Assembly: GCF_000482245.1 (NCBI RefSeq)
Contig: NZ_AWNH01000097.1
Span: 1 to 54,236 of the forward strand
Origin: Leptolyngbya sp. Heron Island J
Lineage (GTDB): Bacteria > Cyanobacteriota > Cyanobacteriia > Phormidesmidales > Phormidesmidaceae
Direction of reading: 5' to 3'
DNA: 54,236 nucleotides
The notes under the pieces were generated by a model that saw only the letters and a list, made by a program, of their open reading frames with translations, was not told the DNA's origin and did not search any database. Positions 1-9,321 of the stretch are shown piece by piece. Within the stretch, counting starts at the first letter, position 1; each line of letters opens with the position of its first letter. The position numbers and the translations under genes were made by a program.

Positions 1-576
1 GAATACCAAGTTCTCAAAGACCAAGGATTTAAGCCTGGGATGTCTAAATTTTATGTTGGCATTAGAGGGAACAAAGGAGATGGATTAGGTCCCTTTAATC
101 TGGCTGTTTATTGGAAACGTAAGTACCGCAAGACGGGACCGAAAGCCCCCTGGTATATCCTGACAAATCTCCCAACTCTCAAACAAACTTTAGCGGTTTA
201 CCGATGTCGGTGGGGGATTGAACAATTTTTCAAAGATTGCAAAACCGGAGGTTATCACCTGGAAGATACCAAGGTGAACGACCGACGTTTTCTAGCCTTG
301 GTGGTGTTGATTGTGCTGGCCTATAGTCTTGCCACGATGCACGGTCAACGGATGCAAGAATTACGGATAGATGAGTATGCTGGATGTATCAAAAACTACT
401 CAACTAAGATTCCCCATCAAAGTGATTTTAGTTTGGGTCTGTATGGACATCGGTGGATAGTTGCCATGGAAATATGGTCTGAATGGGCCTTCAGATTAAT
501 TGCACTCAAGCCTCATAAACGGCTCTATTTTCAACGTGGATTTCTCGCTCTATCCCTTATGGAACAGACTTTATAG
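1..576 (+). CDS. IS4-family transposase, C-terminal part (5' end outside window)
   Basis: The reading frame is already open at base 1 and ends at a TAG at 574-576, so this is the C-terminal part of a longer protein (about 191 residues visible). Residues encoded around 198-245 read YRCRWGIEQFFKDCK, an exact Y-x2-R-x3-E-x6-K match to the YREK signature of IS4-type DDE transposases; the E is the third catalytic acidic residue. The first two catalytic Asp residues would lie left of the window. I cannot tell whether the element is intact. It marks the left edge of an accessory region and sits about 90 bp upstream of the efflux promoter. Confidence 0.85.
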   Translation, partial: EYQVLKDQGFKPGMSKFYVGIRGNKGDGLGPFNLAVYWKRKYRKTGPKAPWYILTNLPTLKQTLAVYRCRWGIEQFFKDCKTGGYHLEDTKVNDRRFLALVVLIVLAYSLATMHGQRMQELRIDEYAGCIKNYSTKIPHQSDFSLGLYGHRWIVAMEIWSEWAFRLIALKPHKRLYFQRGFLALSLMEQTL

Positions 577-663
577 CTACGTTGTCACCCTTTAAGGCCT
601 GAAATAGTATGACACTGACCAAATTGCTTATTCATCACCCTATCTCAGATCTCGTTAAAAAAT

Positions 664-722
664 GTTGACGTTCTTAAAAATTAAACGTATGTTTAAATCT
701 AGGAATTGAACAGACGTTTAAT
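664..722 (+). promoter_or_regulatory. Promoter with two tandem TetR-type operator dyads
   Basis: ATTAAAC-GTAT-GTTTAAA (680-697) and ATTGAAC-AGAC-GTTTAAT (705-722) are inverted repeats with the same half-site and the same 4-nt spacer; their centres are 25 bp apart. A plausible sigma-70 promoter overlaps the first: TTGACG at 665-670 and TATGTT at 688-693 with a 17-nt spacer, so the -10 lies inside the dyad. This geometry fits a TetR/AcrR repressor controlling the efflux operon that follows. No TetR gene is in the window. The dyads are seen directly; the regulator family is inferred. Confidence 0.6.
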
Positions 723-734
723 TTTTGAGCCTGG

Positions 735-2165
735 ATGCTGTCTCCTTACCCATGGGTGTCTATGGGTAAGCGTGGGCGGTTGGCCTTTTTCGCTACTTTC
801 TCTATCGTTTTTATGACTTCCCATGCTAGTTCAACGGCTGCGACAGAGGCCTTGCAGTCTTCCTCGGTAGCGTCTTCCCAATCTTCGGGTAAATGGCTTA
901 TCTGGCTCATGGGTCTGATATTGCTGTCTGGCGCGGGCTTTGTGCTGTGGCGGTTGAGTAGCCGTGAGCCTGCTGCCATGCAGATGCCAGGTGCGGTGCC
1001 TGTAACTGTAGAACAGCTGGAAATGGCTATGCTACAAGAACAGGCCGGGTTTGTTGGCACTCTGGATGCGCAGACGAGGGTGGTGTTGCGGCCAGAGGTG
1101 GCAGGGCGCATTACCCGTGTTTATGTGGCTGCAGGCGATCGCATCTCTGCAGGCGATCCAATTATGGAACTTACTGCCGACCGTTCCCAGGCTGAGGTGA
1201 GTGCCGCCTTGGCGGGGATTAGCGCCGCTCGTTCTTCCAGGGATACGGCCCAGGCACGATTGGATTCATTAGTGGCAGAACAGCCGCGACTTGAGGCTGA
1301 GCTGGACTTGCAAACCCTGCAGCTAGAGCGGACTCAGCGACTGGTAACGGCAGGAGCGTTGGCTCAACAACAGCTAGATGAAGTGGAACGAGATCGCAAC
1401 GTCGCCATTGCCTCACTAGAGGCGGCCCAAAAACAAATTGTGGCGGCCCGTGCCAATGTGGCTGAAACCGAATTTTTGTTGGATCAGGCCCAGGCCCAGG
1501 CCAATGCCATCCGTGAAGATTTGCTCGACAGGACTATTACAGCTCCCATCAGCGGCATTGTGGGGGACATTCCGGTCAAGCTGGGAGACTATGTGGAGAT
1601 TAACAGCTCCCTAACCAGCATTACCCAAAATGAGACCCTGGATTTAGAAATAGCCATTCCCACCGAACAGGCTAGCGAGATTCAGCTTGGGATGCCAGTT
1701 GAGATTCCCAACTTTGGCGTCGGTGGCTCACCCGTGACAGCAACGATTGATTTTGTTGCCCCTCGCAGTGACGTGGATACCCAGACCGTATTGGCCAAGG
1801 CAGAAGTTGTGAATAGTTCAGGTCGTTTGCAAGATGATCAGCGAGTAGATGTGCGAGTGATTTTAGCTCAGCGTTCTGGGCTGCTGGTGCCCGCTACAGC
1901 GATCACGCGCTTAGGTGGCCAGACATTTGTCTATGTGGTGGCAGAGGCTCCATCAGAAACTGAGCAGGCTGCTGCGACACCCCCAGCTGAACCTGCAGGA
2001 GAGGCTGCTCCTCAGCAAATGGCCCAGCTGCGCCCCGTTACCTTGGGGGCGATGCAAGACAACTCTTTTCAAGTGGTTGAGGGTCTGGATAACGGAGAGG
2101 TGATTGTCACCACGGGGTTGTTAAATCTGCAGGATGGTACACCGATTGTTGTTCTGGCTGAATAG
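735..2165 (+). CDS. RND efflux periplasmic adaptor (HlyD/AcrA family)
   Basis: Membrane-fusion subunit that links an inner-membrane RND pump to an outer-membrane channel. A membrane anchor (residues about 54-74, WLIWLMGLILLSGAGFVLWR) is followed by the split lipoyl/barrel-sandwich halves (PEVAGRITRVYVAAGDRI near residue 120 and TITAPISGIVGDIPVKLGDY near 270), which flank a long coiled-coil hairpin rich in Ala, Gln and Glu, then beta-barrel and membrane-proximal domains. The C-terminal part has a Pro/Glu/Ala-rich insert near residues 405-430. ATG codons at 735, 762 and 813 are all possible starts and none has a strong Shine-Dalgarno; the one at 813 gives a normal-looking N-terminus. First gene of a three-gene efflux operon; the pump follows within 100 bp. 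Confidence 0.88.
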   Translation: MLSPYPWVSMGKRGRLAFFATFSIVFMTSHASSTAATEALQSSSVASSQSSGKWLIWLMGLILLSGAGFVLWRLSSREPAAMQMPGAVPVTVEQLEMAMLQEQAGFVGTLDAQTRVVLRPEVAGRITRVYVAAGDRISAGDPIMELTADRSQAEVSAALAGISAARSSRDTAQARLDSLVAEQPRLEAELDLQTLQLERTQRLVTAGALAQQQLDEVERDRNVAIASLEAAQKQIVAARANVAETEFLLDQAQAQANAIREDLLDRTITAPISGIVGDIPVKLGDYVEINSSLTSITQNETLDLEIAIPTEQASEIQLGMPVEIPNFGVGGSPVTATIDFVAPRSDVDTQTVLAKAEVVNSSGRLQDDQRVDVRVILAQRSGLLVPATAITRLGGQTFVYVVAEAPSETEQAAATPPAEPAGEAAPQQMAQLRPVTLGAMQDNSFQVVEGLDNGEVIVTTGLLNLQDGTPIVVLAE

Positions 2166-2255
2166 CTGTTGGAGTACTCGGTTAACTTTGGTGCGATCGC
2201 AACCGAATCTCCTGCTCTCACGGCGCTTAAACTCACACCCTATAGATATCACTTC

Positions 2256-5200
2256 ATGGTTAATTTCTTTATTAGACAACCTGTCTTTGCCAGTGTTTGT
2301 GCGGTCATTATTCTTCTGGTGGGTGCCATCAGCATTCCCACTTTGCCCATCGCCCAGTTCCCCGACATTAGCCCCACCCAAGTAAATGTCACCTCAACTT
2401 ATATTGGCGCGGATGCAGAGACCGTAGAAAAGGCTGTTACTACCGTTCTAGAACAAGAAATCAACGGTGTGGAAGGGATGCGCTATATGTCATCCAACAG
2501 CAGTAACAACGGTGTCAGCAACATTACAGTTACCTTTGATTCTAGCCGCAATAAAGATATCGCCGCTGTTGATGTACAAAACCGGGTGTCCCTGGCTGAG
2601 CCTCAGCTACCCGAAGAGGTGCGTCAGACAGGAGTGACCGTTGCCAAACAAAACAATAGCTTTTTGATGGCCCTAGCGCTTTATTCAGCGGATGGCTCCT
2701 TTGACAATATTTTTCTGAGCAACTACGCCGATCTGTATATCGCCAACGCCCTGCGACGAGTGCCTGGGGTGGGGGAGGTGCAGTTTTTTGGTGAGCGCAC
2801 CTATGCGATGCGGCTATGGTTAGACCCACAGCGGCTGGCGAGTCGTAATCTCACCGCACAGGATGTGGTCGACGCCCTAGAAGAGCAAAATGTTCAGGCT
2901 GGAGCTGGTCAGATCGGTCAGCCCCCTATTCGGGAAGAACAGACATTTCAGATTGACCTGCGAGTCAACAGCCGTCTGGCCACTGCTGAAGAATTTGAAG
3001 AGCTTGTTATTCAAACTGGTGAGAATGGAGAACTGATTCAGCTTAAAGATGTGGGTCGCGCCGAGCTTGGGGCTGAAAACTACAGCAGCTTTTTGCGCTA
3101 CAACGGCAGTGATGCAGTCGGTCTGGGAGTTTTGCCACTGCCAGGTAGTAACGCCCTAGAAACCGCCCAGGGGGTTAAACAGGTGATGGCAGACCTGGCT
3201 CAAGAATTTCCCACTGGGATGAACTACGCCATTGGATTTGATACCACTGAATTTGTCGAGCAGTCTCTGGTGCGAGTGATCCGGACTCTAATTGAGGCCA
3301 TAGTTCTGGTGGTGTTGGTGATCTACATATTTTTACAAGATTGGCGTACGACCATCATTCCAGCAATCACCATCCCGGTATCGCTGATTGGTACATTTGC
3401 CATTGTCAAGGTGTTTGGTTTCTCCATTAATAGCCTGACCCTATTTGGATTGACCTTAGCCACCGGTATGGTGGTCGACGACGCCATTGTGGTGGTCGAA
3501 GACATTGCCTCTAAAATACAAAATCACAATCTATCCCCTAAACGCGCTGCTGTTGAAGCGATGCGTGAGCTGACGGGGGCCGTAATTGCCACATCCCTGG
3601 TGCTGATGGCGGTGTTTGTACCTGTTGCCTTCTTTCCAGGGACAACCGGAGCACTCTACCGACAGTTTGCGCTAACGATTGCCTTTGCCATTGTGATTTC
3701 TACCTTCAATGCCCTGACGCTGACGCCTACGTTGTCAGGCTTGCTGCTGCGTCGTAACCCTGGCGGTAATGGCTGGCTCGGACGTATTTTTAGTCCCTTT
3801 AATCGGTTTCTAGACTATCTTCGCAATCGTTATGGGGCAAGCCTACAGCTGCTAAATCGCCTTAAATTCTTTGTTCTAGGAGCGTTTGTTGTCTCCTTGG
3901 TACTGACGGGTTGGGTTTATAACCGTGTTCCCTCAGCGTTTCTCCCTGAAGAAGATCAGGGTTACTTTATTACGATTATCCAAGGGCCAGATGGGGCCTC
4001 GCTAAATGAAACAGACCGGGTGATGCGGCGGGTAGAAGATATTATTGCCCAGCAGGAAGGAGTGCGAGCTAACTTTACTGTCGGCGGGTTTGGCTTTAGT
4101 GGGAATACGGCCAACAGTGGCGTTGTCTTTACCTCTCTCGTGCCTTGGGAAGAGAGACCCCAGGGAGTGTCAGCCTTTAGTTTAATCAATCAGCTGTTTG
4201 CACCGCTGTCGCAGATTACTGAAGCCCGTGTGTTTCCGGTCAATGCGCCTCCTATTCAGGGATTGAGCAACTTTGGTGGGTTTCAGCTTCAACTGCAAGA
4301 TCGACGTGGCACCTTAACCATTGATGATTTTGTGCAAAACATGTTTGGTCTGTTGGGGGCTGCCAATGCCAACGAGAATCTACAGGGAGTATTTAGTACC
4401 TATGGGGCTAGTAATCCCCAAATCGTGATTGATGTCAATCGCAAAAAGGCCAAATCTCTGGGTGTGGAAATTGATGAAATCTTTAGCACGCTGCAAACTT
4501 ATCTAGGCTCCCGTTATGTCAATGACTTTACCCTACAAGGACGGACCTATCGGGTCTATGTCCAGGCGGATCAGGCCTATCGTTCAGATCCCGCCGATAT
4601 TAATCAGCTTTATGTGCGCTCTGAACAGGGGTTGATGGTGCCCATGGGGAATTTGGTAACGCTCACCCAGACCTCTGGTGCCCAAACTATTAACCACTAC
4701 AATCTGTTCCGTTCTATTGAGATTAATGGTCAGGCATCTCCAGGAGTGAGTTCTGGAGACGCGATCGCAACCATGGAACAACTCTCAGGCCAGGTATTAC
4801 CCGCCAGCCTTGGCTATGAATGGACCGGCAACGCCCTGGAAGAAATTGAATCTGGAAATCAGGCCCCAATTATTTTTGGTCTAGGCATTATCTTTGTTTT
4901 TCTAGTGCTGGCGGCTCAGTACAACAGCTATTTAGACCCGGTGATTATCCTGTTTGCAGTACCGCTAGCAGTGTTGGGTGCCCTGTTAGCCCAGTCCCTA
5001 CGAGGATTTCCTAACGATGTGTACTGCCAGATTGGTCTGGTGATGCTGATTGGTTTGGCCAGTAAAAACTCCATTCTCATCGTGGAATTTGCCAACCAGC
5101 TACGAGATGAAGGACACTCGATTGTCAAAGCGGCTGTTGAAGCGGCCCAATCAAGGATGCGTCCGATTTTGATGACGGCTATTTCCACCTTAAGCAGCAT

Positions 5201-5435
5201 TTTTCCCTTGGTGATTGCCACGGGGGCCGGGGCGGGCAGTCGTCAATCTCTGGGAACCGCCGTATTTGGCGGTATGTTTGTGGCCACCTTTTTAAGTCTG
5301 TTTGTGGTGCCCATTCTCTACATTGTTGTCAAAAGTCTTCGCGATCAGTTGGTATCGCCTGCCAGCACTGATGATGATCCTGACAATGGGTCTTTGACAT
5401 TCGTGGATACTCCAACAACAGGCTCCAGTGTTTAA
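2256..5435 (+). CDS. RND efflux pump, HAE1 (AcrB-like) family
   Basis: Proton-driven inner-membrane exporter of hydrophobic compounds. I chose the ATG at 2256 because it gives the family N-terminus MVNFFIRQPVFASV and a 1059-residue protein, normal for HAE1 pumps; the frame is open further upstream. Twelve membrane segments and two large periplasmic loops are in the usual order. The TM4 aspartate pair is present (GMVVDDAIVVVEDI) and so is the TM10 lysine (IGLASKNSILIVEFANQ), so the proton relay looks intact. It lies between its adaptor and the TolC-like channel on the same strand, a complete tripartite system. Substrates cannot be read from sequence. Confidence 0.93.
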   Translation: MVNFFIRQPVFASVCAVIILLVGAISIPTLPIAQFPDISPTQVNVTSTYIGADAETVEKAVTTVLEQEINGVEGMRYMSSNSSNNGVSNITVTFDSSRNKDIAAVDVQNRVSLAEPQLPEEVRQTGVTVAKQNNSFLMALALYSADGSFDNIFLSNYADLYIANALRRVPGVGEVQFFGERTYAMRLWLDPQRLASRNLTAQDVVDALEEQNVQAGAGQIGQPPIREEQTFQIDLRVNSRLATAEEFEELVIQTGENGELIQLKDVGRAELGAENYSSFLRYNGSDAVGLGVLPLPGSNALETAQGVKQVMADLAQEFPTGMNYAIGFDTTEFVEQSLVRVIRTLIEAIVLVVLVIYIFLQDWRTTIIPAITIPVSLIGTFAIVKVFGFSINSLTLFGLTLATGMVVDDAIVVVEDIASKIQNHNLSPKRAAVEAMRELTGAVIATSLVLMAVFVPVAFFPGTTGALYRQFALTIAFAIVISTFNALTLTPTLSGLLLRRNPGGNGWLGRIFSPFNRFLDYLRNRYGASLQLLNRLKFFVLGAFVVSLVLTGWVYNRVPSAFLPEEDQGYFITIIQGPDGASLNETDRVMRRVEDIIAQQEGVRANFTVGGFGFSGNTANSGVVFTSLVPWEERPQGVSAFSLINQLFAPLSQITEARVFPVNAPPIQGLSNFGGFQLQLQDRRGTLTIDDFVQNMFGLLGAANANENLQGVFSTYGASNPQIVIDVNRKKAKSLGVEIDEIFSTLQTYLGSRYVNDFTLQGRTYRVYVQADQAYRSDPADINQLYVRSEQGLMVPMGNLVTLTQTSGAQTINHYNLFRSIEINGQASPGVSSGDAIATMEQLSGQVLPASLGYEWTGNALEEIESGNQAPIIFGLGIIFVFLVLAAQYNSYLDPVIILFAVPLAVLGALLAQSLRGFPNDVYCQIGLVMLIGLASKNSILIVEFANQLRDEGHSIVKAAVEAAQSRMRPILMTAISTLSSIFPLVIATGAGAGSRQSLGTAVFGGMFVATFLSLFVVPILYIVVKSLRDQLVSPASTDDDPDNGSLTFVDTPTTGSSV

Positions 5436-5536
5436 GTCGCCCTCAGCAGGACATCACCCCCTGTGTGTTTTACCCAATCACCTTTAATCATTTTAATTCC
5501 GACACGAATTATTCATTGTAGATTGACGTAGCCCCT

Positions 5537-6997
5537 ATGAACATCAGCCATTTATTTTTGACCCACATCGTATTTGGAGGACTCCTGACGATTGTTCCCC
5601 CAGCCCTGGCAAATACTATAGATGGCGATACACCAGCAGAGCCTCCTGTGGATAGTGTCCCTGAGCAACTATCCACAGGAGAAAGTTTATTGAATGAAAG
5701 CCCACTCCCTCCCCAGGAACTGCTGGCAGATCCCAATCCGCTTAATGTGCCTGCTTCTGAGGTTGAAGTCCTAGCAGACGACGAGCAAACCCTTTCGCTT
5801 GAAGCCGCCATTGAGCTGACCTATGTGAACAACCAAGATTTGCAGGTAGCCCTGCTTGAGCTAGAACAAGCACAGGCTGCATTGGCAGAAGCTCGGGCTG
5901 CTTTTTCACCAGTTATCACAACCTCGGCGGATTTCACCGCCCAGGAGGCCAACGATTTTTTGAATGATGATGACGACATTGATACCAGTCTCGATGCACT
6001 GGTGCGCGTTAACTATGACATCTTCACATCAGGACAACGGATTGCAACGGTGCGAGCCGCCAAAGAACAGGTCCGTTTGAGCGAGCTAGAAGTGACCCGT
6101 CGTCGCCAGGAACTGCGGCTTGAGACGGCTACCATATACTACGACTTACAAGAAAGTGGTGAACAGATTCGCATTAACCGTGCATTTGTTGAGGAAGCCC
6201 AGCGTAATCAGCGAGACAATGAGCTTCGTCGCCAGGCAGGTGTGGGCACTCAATTTGATGTATTACGTGCCGATGTTCAGTTGGCCAATGCTCAACAGGC
6301 TTTAATTCAGTCTCAGGCCGCTCAGCGGATCGCTCGACGGAACTTGGCGCGTCTGCTCAATTTGCCCTCTACTGTAACTATCAGTGCCACCCCTGTGATC
6401 GCCCCTGAAAATTGGGAAGAGTCCTATGCCCGTTGGCAGTTAACCTTGGAGGAGAGTATTCTGCTAGGGTTTCAAGCGCGTGTAGAATTAGAGCAACAAC
6501 TGGCTCAGCGAGAGATTAGCACCCAGCAGGCGCGGGCGGCGCGGGCGGCCAATGGCCCCCAGGTTGGTCTATTTGCTGAATATCGCTGGGATGACTTGTT
6601 GGATGATTCATCGGATACCTATCGGTTTGGAGCCCAGTTCAACATGGTGCTGGTGGATGGGGGAGCTGCCCGCGCCCGTGCCCGTCAGCAGGAGGCCAAT
6701 GCTGATATTGCAGAACAACAGTTTTCTGAACAATTGGATCGAGTCCGCTTTGAAGTAGAGGATGCCTATTTTACATTGCGCTCAAATGAAGAGAATGTGA
6801 GAACGGCAAGAACTACGATTGTGCAGGCGACTACGGCGCTTGAACTGGCTAATTTACGCCTTGATGCTGGTGTGGGAACACAGCTAGATGTACTGACGGC
6901 CCAGTCTGAATTAACCGAAGCAGAAGGGAACTGGGTAAGTGCAGCCCTGGGCTATAATCGTGCGTTCGCGTCTTTGCAAAGGGCTGTCACTAATTAA
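5537..6997 (+). CDS. TolC-like outer-membrane efflux channel
   Basis: 486-residue outer-membrane factor, the exit duct for the preceding adaptor and pump. An N-terminal signal peptide ends near residues 25-26 (PPALA-NT), followed by an acidic/Pro linker. Two related OEP halves follow, each with long alpha-helical segments rich in Ala, Gln and Arg: LSLEAAIELTYVNNQDLQVA starts the first and TLEESILLGFQARVELEQQL the second. The motif GVGTQFDVLRADVQLANAQQ has its internal duplicate GVGTQLDVLTAQSELTEAEG near the C-terminus, the expected TolC duplication. The 101-bp gap to the pump gene has no obvious terminator, so cotranscription is likely. Confidence 0.9.
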   Translation: MNISHLFLTHIVFGGLLTIVPPALANTIDGDTPAEPPVDSVPEQLSTGESLLNESPLPPQELLADPNPLNVPASEVEVLADDEQTLSLEAAIELTYVNNQDLQVALLELEQAQAALAEARAAFSPVITTSADFTAQEANDFLNDDDDIDTSLDALVRVNYDIFTSGQRIATVRAAKEQVRLSELEVTRRRQELRLETATIYYDLQESGEQIRINRAFVEEAQRNQRDNELRRQAGVGTQFDVLRADVQLANAQQALIQSQAAQRIARRNLARLLNLPSTVTISATPVIAPENWEESYARWQLTLEESILLGFQARVELEQQLAQREISTQQARAARAANGPQVGLFAEYRWDDLLDDSSDTYRFGAQFNMVLVDGGAARARARQQEANADIAEQQFSEQLDRVRFEVEDAYFTLRSNEENVRTARTTIVQATTALELANLRLDAGVGTQLDVLTAQSELTEAEGNWVSAALGYNRAFASLQRAVTN

Positions 6998-7014
6998 TTT
7001 GAAATCGAGAGGGT

Positions 7015-7175
7015 GGGATGGAAGAAAGGAGTATCTACTGGACCAGGGGCGACTGAGTTGACCGTAATGCCACGCCCCCACAGTTCTTTGGTCCCATGGG
7101 TGTGAGTGCTTCAACAATGGCTCTACTCCGGCATAGGTAGCATAGTTGGGCACAGCCCCAGCTAGCAACAAGGTG
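7015..7175 (-). pseudogene. Decayed short-chain dehydrogenase/reductase (C-terminal fragment)
   Basis: Read on the minus strand, three frames together spell the C-terminal core of a classical SDR: LLAGAVPNYATYAG (containing the active-site Tyr region, but with the usual YxxxK Lys lost), then RAIVEALT, then GTKELWGRGITVNSVAPGPVDTPF. The frame changes between the first and second piece and again before the third, so at least two frameshifts break it. On the plus strand right next to it (from about 7180) LGFDIVRHGYSENRNAADI resembles the N-terminal region of another SDR, which would imply an inversion, but that part is weak. This is most of what the 6998-7440 gap holds. Confidence 0.65.
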
Positions 7176-7440
7176 GCAATTAGGTTTTGATATTGTCCGC
7201 CATGGGTATAGCGAGAATCGTAATGCTGCAGATATCCTCATTATTGCTGACCTGAACGGACCACTATTTGCGAAACGTGTGCAATTCCTAATGGTTAGGA
7301 TATAAGTTAAAGATGCCTTCTCTCTCATTTGGGTGACTATACTGAAAGCTCGCAATATAGTACGCCTATTAGGGTGGATAGATTGAAAAAGTCGATTTAA
7401 TAGTAGTTGTACGTCATGAACCCGGAAATGAGGAAAATAA

Positions 7441-8310
7441 GTGATTAAGCGAATCTTAAAGAAGGGATTAAAATTACCCATATTGCTATTTAGACGACAA
7501 AAAGCGAAGATTCAATTGTCCGAGCTTAAATTACACGAATCTGTAAAGGTAAAAGCAGTTGGCGACACATTGTACGAAGTTTTGTTTAAAATCAAAGATA
7601 GTGAAGAACAGGAAGCATGTACCTTAATCGAACGGCGACGTTCCTTTCTCCTTAATTCTCATAAGGAAGTTTCTGTAATTGATTATGGTGCAGGAAAACC
7701 TAATTCTCATAGAACAAAAGAAGAAATGAAAAAGGGAGTTCTAGCAAAGGCATTAGTGGGAGATATATGCAAGGCAAGTAAATCAGAATTTTGGGCGACA
7801 ATTCTTTTTAAATTAATCCGAAAATTGCAGCCATTATCCTGTATTGAACTTGGTTCATGTGTTGGCATATCTGCAGCATACCAAGGATTTGCACTCAATA
7901 TTAATGGAAGGGGCAACCTAACTACTCTCGAAGGTTCTCCAGAAATAGCCAATATTGCAAAAGAAACCCTTGGGGCTTTAAACCTAAACAATACATCAGT
8001 CTTAGTTGGCCCATTCCATGAAACGCTCAAGATTGTCTTGGAGTCATCGAAGCCTGTGGATTTCTTCTTTAACGATGGCCATCATGACCATGACGCAGTA
8101 ATCGAAAACTTTAATACAGCAATGCCTTATCTTTCCGATGAAGCTATTGTAGTCATTGATGACATTTCCTGGTCGCCCGGTATGAGAAAGGCATGGAACG
8201 AAATTGAAGATGATAAGAGAGTGGTCGCATCCATAGATCTTGGGGCAGTTGGGATTGTATTAATTGGAGATGGGTCTGCAAGGAAAGATAAGTTTAGAAT
8301 GCCGTTATAG
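7441..8310 (+). CDS. Class I SAM methyltransferase (Methyltransf_24-like)
   Basis: 289 residues. The GTG start is supported by a GAGGAAA Shine-Dalgarno about 7 nt upstream. Motifs of a Rossmann-fold methyltransferase of the small-molecule/sugar O-methyltransferase type are visible: IELGSCVGIS (SAM-binding loop), TLEGSPEI (acidic end of beta 2), VDFFFNDGHHDHDAV (His/Asp-rich motif typical of this group) and IVVIDDISWSPGM. A basic amphipathic N-terminus precedes. The gene is clearly more AT-rich than its neighbours and lies next to a gene remnant, suggesting transfer. Its substrate is unknown and no glycosyltransferase cluster adjoins it. Confidence 0.75.
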   Translation: MIKRILKKGLKLPILLFRRQKAKIQLSELKLHESVKVKAVGDTLYEVLFKIKDSEEQEACTLIERRRSFLLNSHKEVSVIDYGAGKPNSHRTKEEMKKGVLAKALVGDICKASKSEFWATILFKLIRKLQPLSCIELGSCVGISAAYQGFALNINGRGNLTTLEGSPEIANIAKETLGALNLNNTSVLVGPFHETLKIVLESSKPVDFFFNDGHHDHDAVIENFNTAMPYLSDEAIVVIDDISWSPGMRKAWNEIEDDKRVVASIDLGAVGIVLIGDGSARKDKFRMPL

Positions 8311-8484
8311 AAAACATACAACACACGCATACTCGACAGTCACCTACCTACTTTGTGTTTTAGGTTACTGCTCGCGCCGGTGATGCTGCTCGTTAGCGAT
8401 CGCACCGATAACTGATAGCTGAGAAACAGTTTACTTTGAATCAGAGGATTTATTGCAAGTCACCAGCTTAAACTAGAACATCTA

Positions 8485-9102
8485 ATGAATATCCTGGACA
8501 CCCTAGCTCTTTTTATGATCATGATTACTCTGGCTGCGATTCCCAGCACCAGCGTAGCTCTAGTCGTGACTCGTTCTGCTACATCAGGTTTATGGCATGG
8601 CGCAGCAGTTTCAGTTGGCATTGTTTTAGGCGATCTCATCTTTGCCTTGTTAGCGATTCTGGGTTTGACAGTTCTCTCAGAACTTATGGGCGCACTTTTT
8701 CTGTTGATTAGATACGCAGCAGGAGTCTACCTGATTTGGTTTGGTATCAACCTAATCAGGAGCCGAAATCAGACCATCCAATTAAAGCGCTCCTCCTCAA
8801 CTGGTGGTCTGATAGCCAGCTTCCTGACCGGTTTATTGGTAACGTTGGGAGATGTAAAAGCTATCTTTTTCTATGCCAGTCTTTTTCCAACTTTTTTAGA
8901 GCTTTCCAACCTGGGCTATGGCGAGATAGCCTGGGTACTTGGAGTCATTATTGTGACTGTGGGAGGAGTGAAGCTGACCTATGCAGTTCTCGCTAAAAAA
9001 GTAGCGACAATCGCTCGTAGATTCTCAATCGCAAAACAGGCCAAGGTCGCTTCTGGAAGTTTGATGATTGGCTCCGGTACTTATTTAATTATCAGAAGTT
9101 GA
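8485..9102 (+). CDS. LysE/RhtB-family amino-acid exporter
   Basis: 205-residue integral membrane protein with about six hydrophobic segments. The N-terminal IPSTSVALVVTRSATSG and the mid-protein GDVKAIFFYASLFPTF region match the LysE/RhtB translocator pattern (family versions read PGPxxxxV and NPKAxLFF; here PSTS and DVKA are atypical variants). These proteins export amino acids or homoserine lactone-type compounds across the inner membrane. No strong Shine-Dalgarno precedes the ATG. It stands alone between an AT-rich methyltransferase and the NADH dehydrogenase, with no adjacent regulator. Confidence 0.8.
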   Translation: MNILDTLALFMIMITLAAIPSTSVALVVTRSATSGLWHGAAVSVGIVLGDLIFALLAILGLTVLSELMGALFLLIRYAAGVYLIWFGINLIRSRNQTIQLKRSSSTGGLIASFLTGLLVTLGDVKAIFFYASLFPTFLELSNLGYGEIAWVLGVIIVTVGGVKLTYAVLAKKVATIARRFSIAKQAKVASGSLMIGSGTYLIIRS

Positions 9103-9124
9103 TGCTGCACTCCTATTTTTAAAT

Positions 9125-9140
9125 TGTTAGCTAGCTAACA
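9125..9140. repeat. Perfect 16-bp palindrome TGTTAGCTAGCTAACA
   Basis: A perfect 16-bp self-complementary sequence lies 22 bp after the LysE-type gene. It is too short and lacks the T-tract for a normal terminator, so it could be a protein-binding site. The rest of the 9103-9397 gap holds no gene that I can see. Confidence 0.4.
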
Positions 9141-9321
9141 TCGCAGCGGACGGTCGAATTTTGAAGTTATATGCTGAAAATAACTGCCGACGCTGGCTTT
9201 CACCGTTGGGCGTTGACCTCAAGGTGTGTCATTTTGTATTGGTTCAGCCTAGTCTTAGCGCATACTTTAATAAGCGTTTAGGCACAATACTTTGAGGCCA
9301 TTTTCAAAACCTGAATTTTTT

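Noticed and set aside
746-1111. 121-codon ORF antisense to the efflux adaptor
   Set aside because: No family features and no ribosome site; the plus-strand frame has clear adaptor domains.
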